Part shown: positions 63,677 through 64,000 of the stretch, one piece after another
Layout: every line of letters starts with the position of its first letter
Position numbering within the stretch: position 1 is the stretch's first letter
Source: Geoglobus sp. UBA235
GTDB lineage: Archaea; Halobacteriota; Archaeoglobi; Archaeoglobales; Archaeoglobaceae
Length of the DNA: 64,000 bases
Direction of reading: 5' to 3'
NCBI GenBank assembly: GCA_002494725.1
Contig: DACG01000032.1
Coordinates: 82,150 to 146,149 of the forward strand
The notes under the pieces: model-generated
The model's database searches: none
Told to the model about the DNA's origin: nothing
What the model saw: the letters and a program-made list of their open reading frames with translations, nothing else
Program-made: the position numbers and the translations under genes

Positions 63677-64000
63677 GGATTAGCTTAAATCTTCATTATA
63701 AATAAATGTCTGCTGGTTCTTGGTGTGTTCTGAAGGGCGAGATCACAGCATTGATAACATTTTGCTTTGATGGGTTTTAGGTTTTTCAGTTAATGTCCAA
63801 CTATAGTGGTTTGTCCCAATTAAAAAAGTCTTCATCCAATCTTACTATTTTTTATAATGCGATTAATGATGTTCTTAAACTTCGTGTTCTTGTCTCAATC
63901 AATGTCTGAATGTTATTAGGCCTGAGATCTCCATCTTGCTTCCAATTTTCCATAAACTAAATTAAAAATTAGGTACCAAAGTGCTCAAAGTACGCCAGAA
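63677..64000. other. 324-base AT-rich end region, no gene seen
   Basis: Upstream of the nitrilase-family gene. No convincing ORF on either strand, no tRNA or box motifs, and no obvious inverted repeats. Confidence 0.5.

Noticed and set aside
1..64000. CRISPR arrays, rRNA genes, intact insertion sequences
   Set aside because: No regularly spaced repeats, rRNA signatures or transposase frames with terminal inverted repeats were seen.

Overview
The window is chromosomal DNA of a thermophilic euryarchaeon, most probably a member of the Archaeoglobales (Geoglobus/Ferroglobus/Archaeoglobus group). Grounds: archaeal ribosomal protein S8e; archaeal-type GatD, RibC, AMP phosphorylase and DtdA; DUF22, DUF504 and DUF5350 proteins; a C/D-guide intron in tRNA-Trp; TATA boxes placed for leaderless mRNAs alternating with strong GGAGGTG ribosome sites; and, from memory, a CopA very close to that of Archaeoglobus fulgidus. 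The genus is an inference. No rRNA, CRISPR array or intact insertion sequence was seen.

Layout. 0-6.6 kb: rubredoxin end and flavodiiron protein (O2/NO detoxification), a broken nucleotidyltransferase, then a leftward run ccmE-ccmF (cytochrome c maturation), class V aminotransferase, archaeal riboflavin synthase and a radical SAM protein. 6.6-14.2 kb: a C/D box sRNA, triple-DUF22 protein, S8e, a membrane HdrD-like iron-sulfur oxidoreductase, a metallophosphoesterase/phosphatase-like fusion, a frameshifted thioredoxin with a rhodanese, and pyruvate kinase. 14.2-24.9 kb is a metal-homeostasis island: three P1B ATPases (Zn/Cd type, CopB type, CopA type), an ArsR/SmtB repressor with a perfect palindromic operator repeated upstream of a Gly/Met-rich secreted protein, two SHOCT membrane proteins, a probable 21-residue Cys/His peptide, and two small CPxC membrane proteins behind another palindrome. 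tRNA-Met and tRNA-Leu lie here.

24.9-38.5 kb: thiC, a small ferredoxin, trpB2, a decayed PGF-CTERM gene, then a three-gene cassette (actin-like ATPase, coiled-coil protein, MinD/ParA-like ATPase) that is the best candidate for an uncharacterised positioning or cytoskeletal system. Next come decayed genes, tRNA-Trp, an FGGY kinase, and a defence/toxin-antitoxin zone: HepT/MNT, VapBC, fragments of a DUF1156 methylase and a DUF3883 protein, and an ApeA-like HEPN gene on the opposite strand.

38.5-64 kb is mostly housekeeping: DapL-LysA, citrate synthase, AMP phosphorylase, D-aminoacyl-tRNA deacylase, dCMP deaminase, TRAM and TPR proteins, three tandem U32-like proteins, a MjaI-like (CTAG) restriction-modification pair with a frameshifted nuclease gene, a FlK-like thioesterase, a second PIN/AbrB pair, GatD-ArgH, and the tetrapyrrole operon hemA-hemB-hemL-hemC-cobA facing truA and a nitrilase-family gene.

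At least four otherwise good genes are split by single-base shifts at short A runs. These are either real decay or homopolymer errors in the assembly, and resequencing would decide between them.
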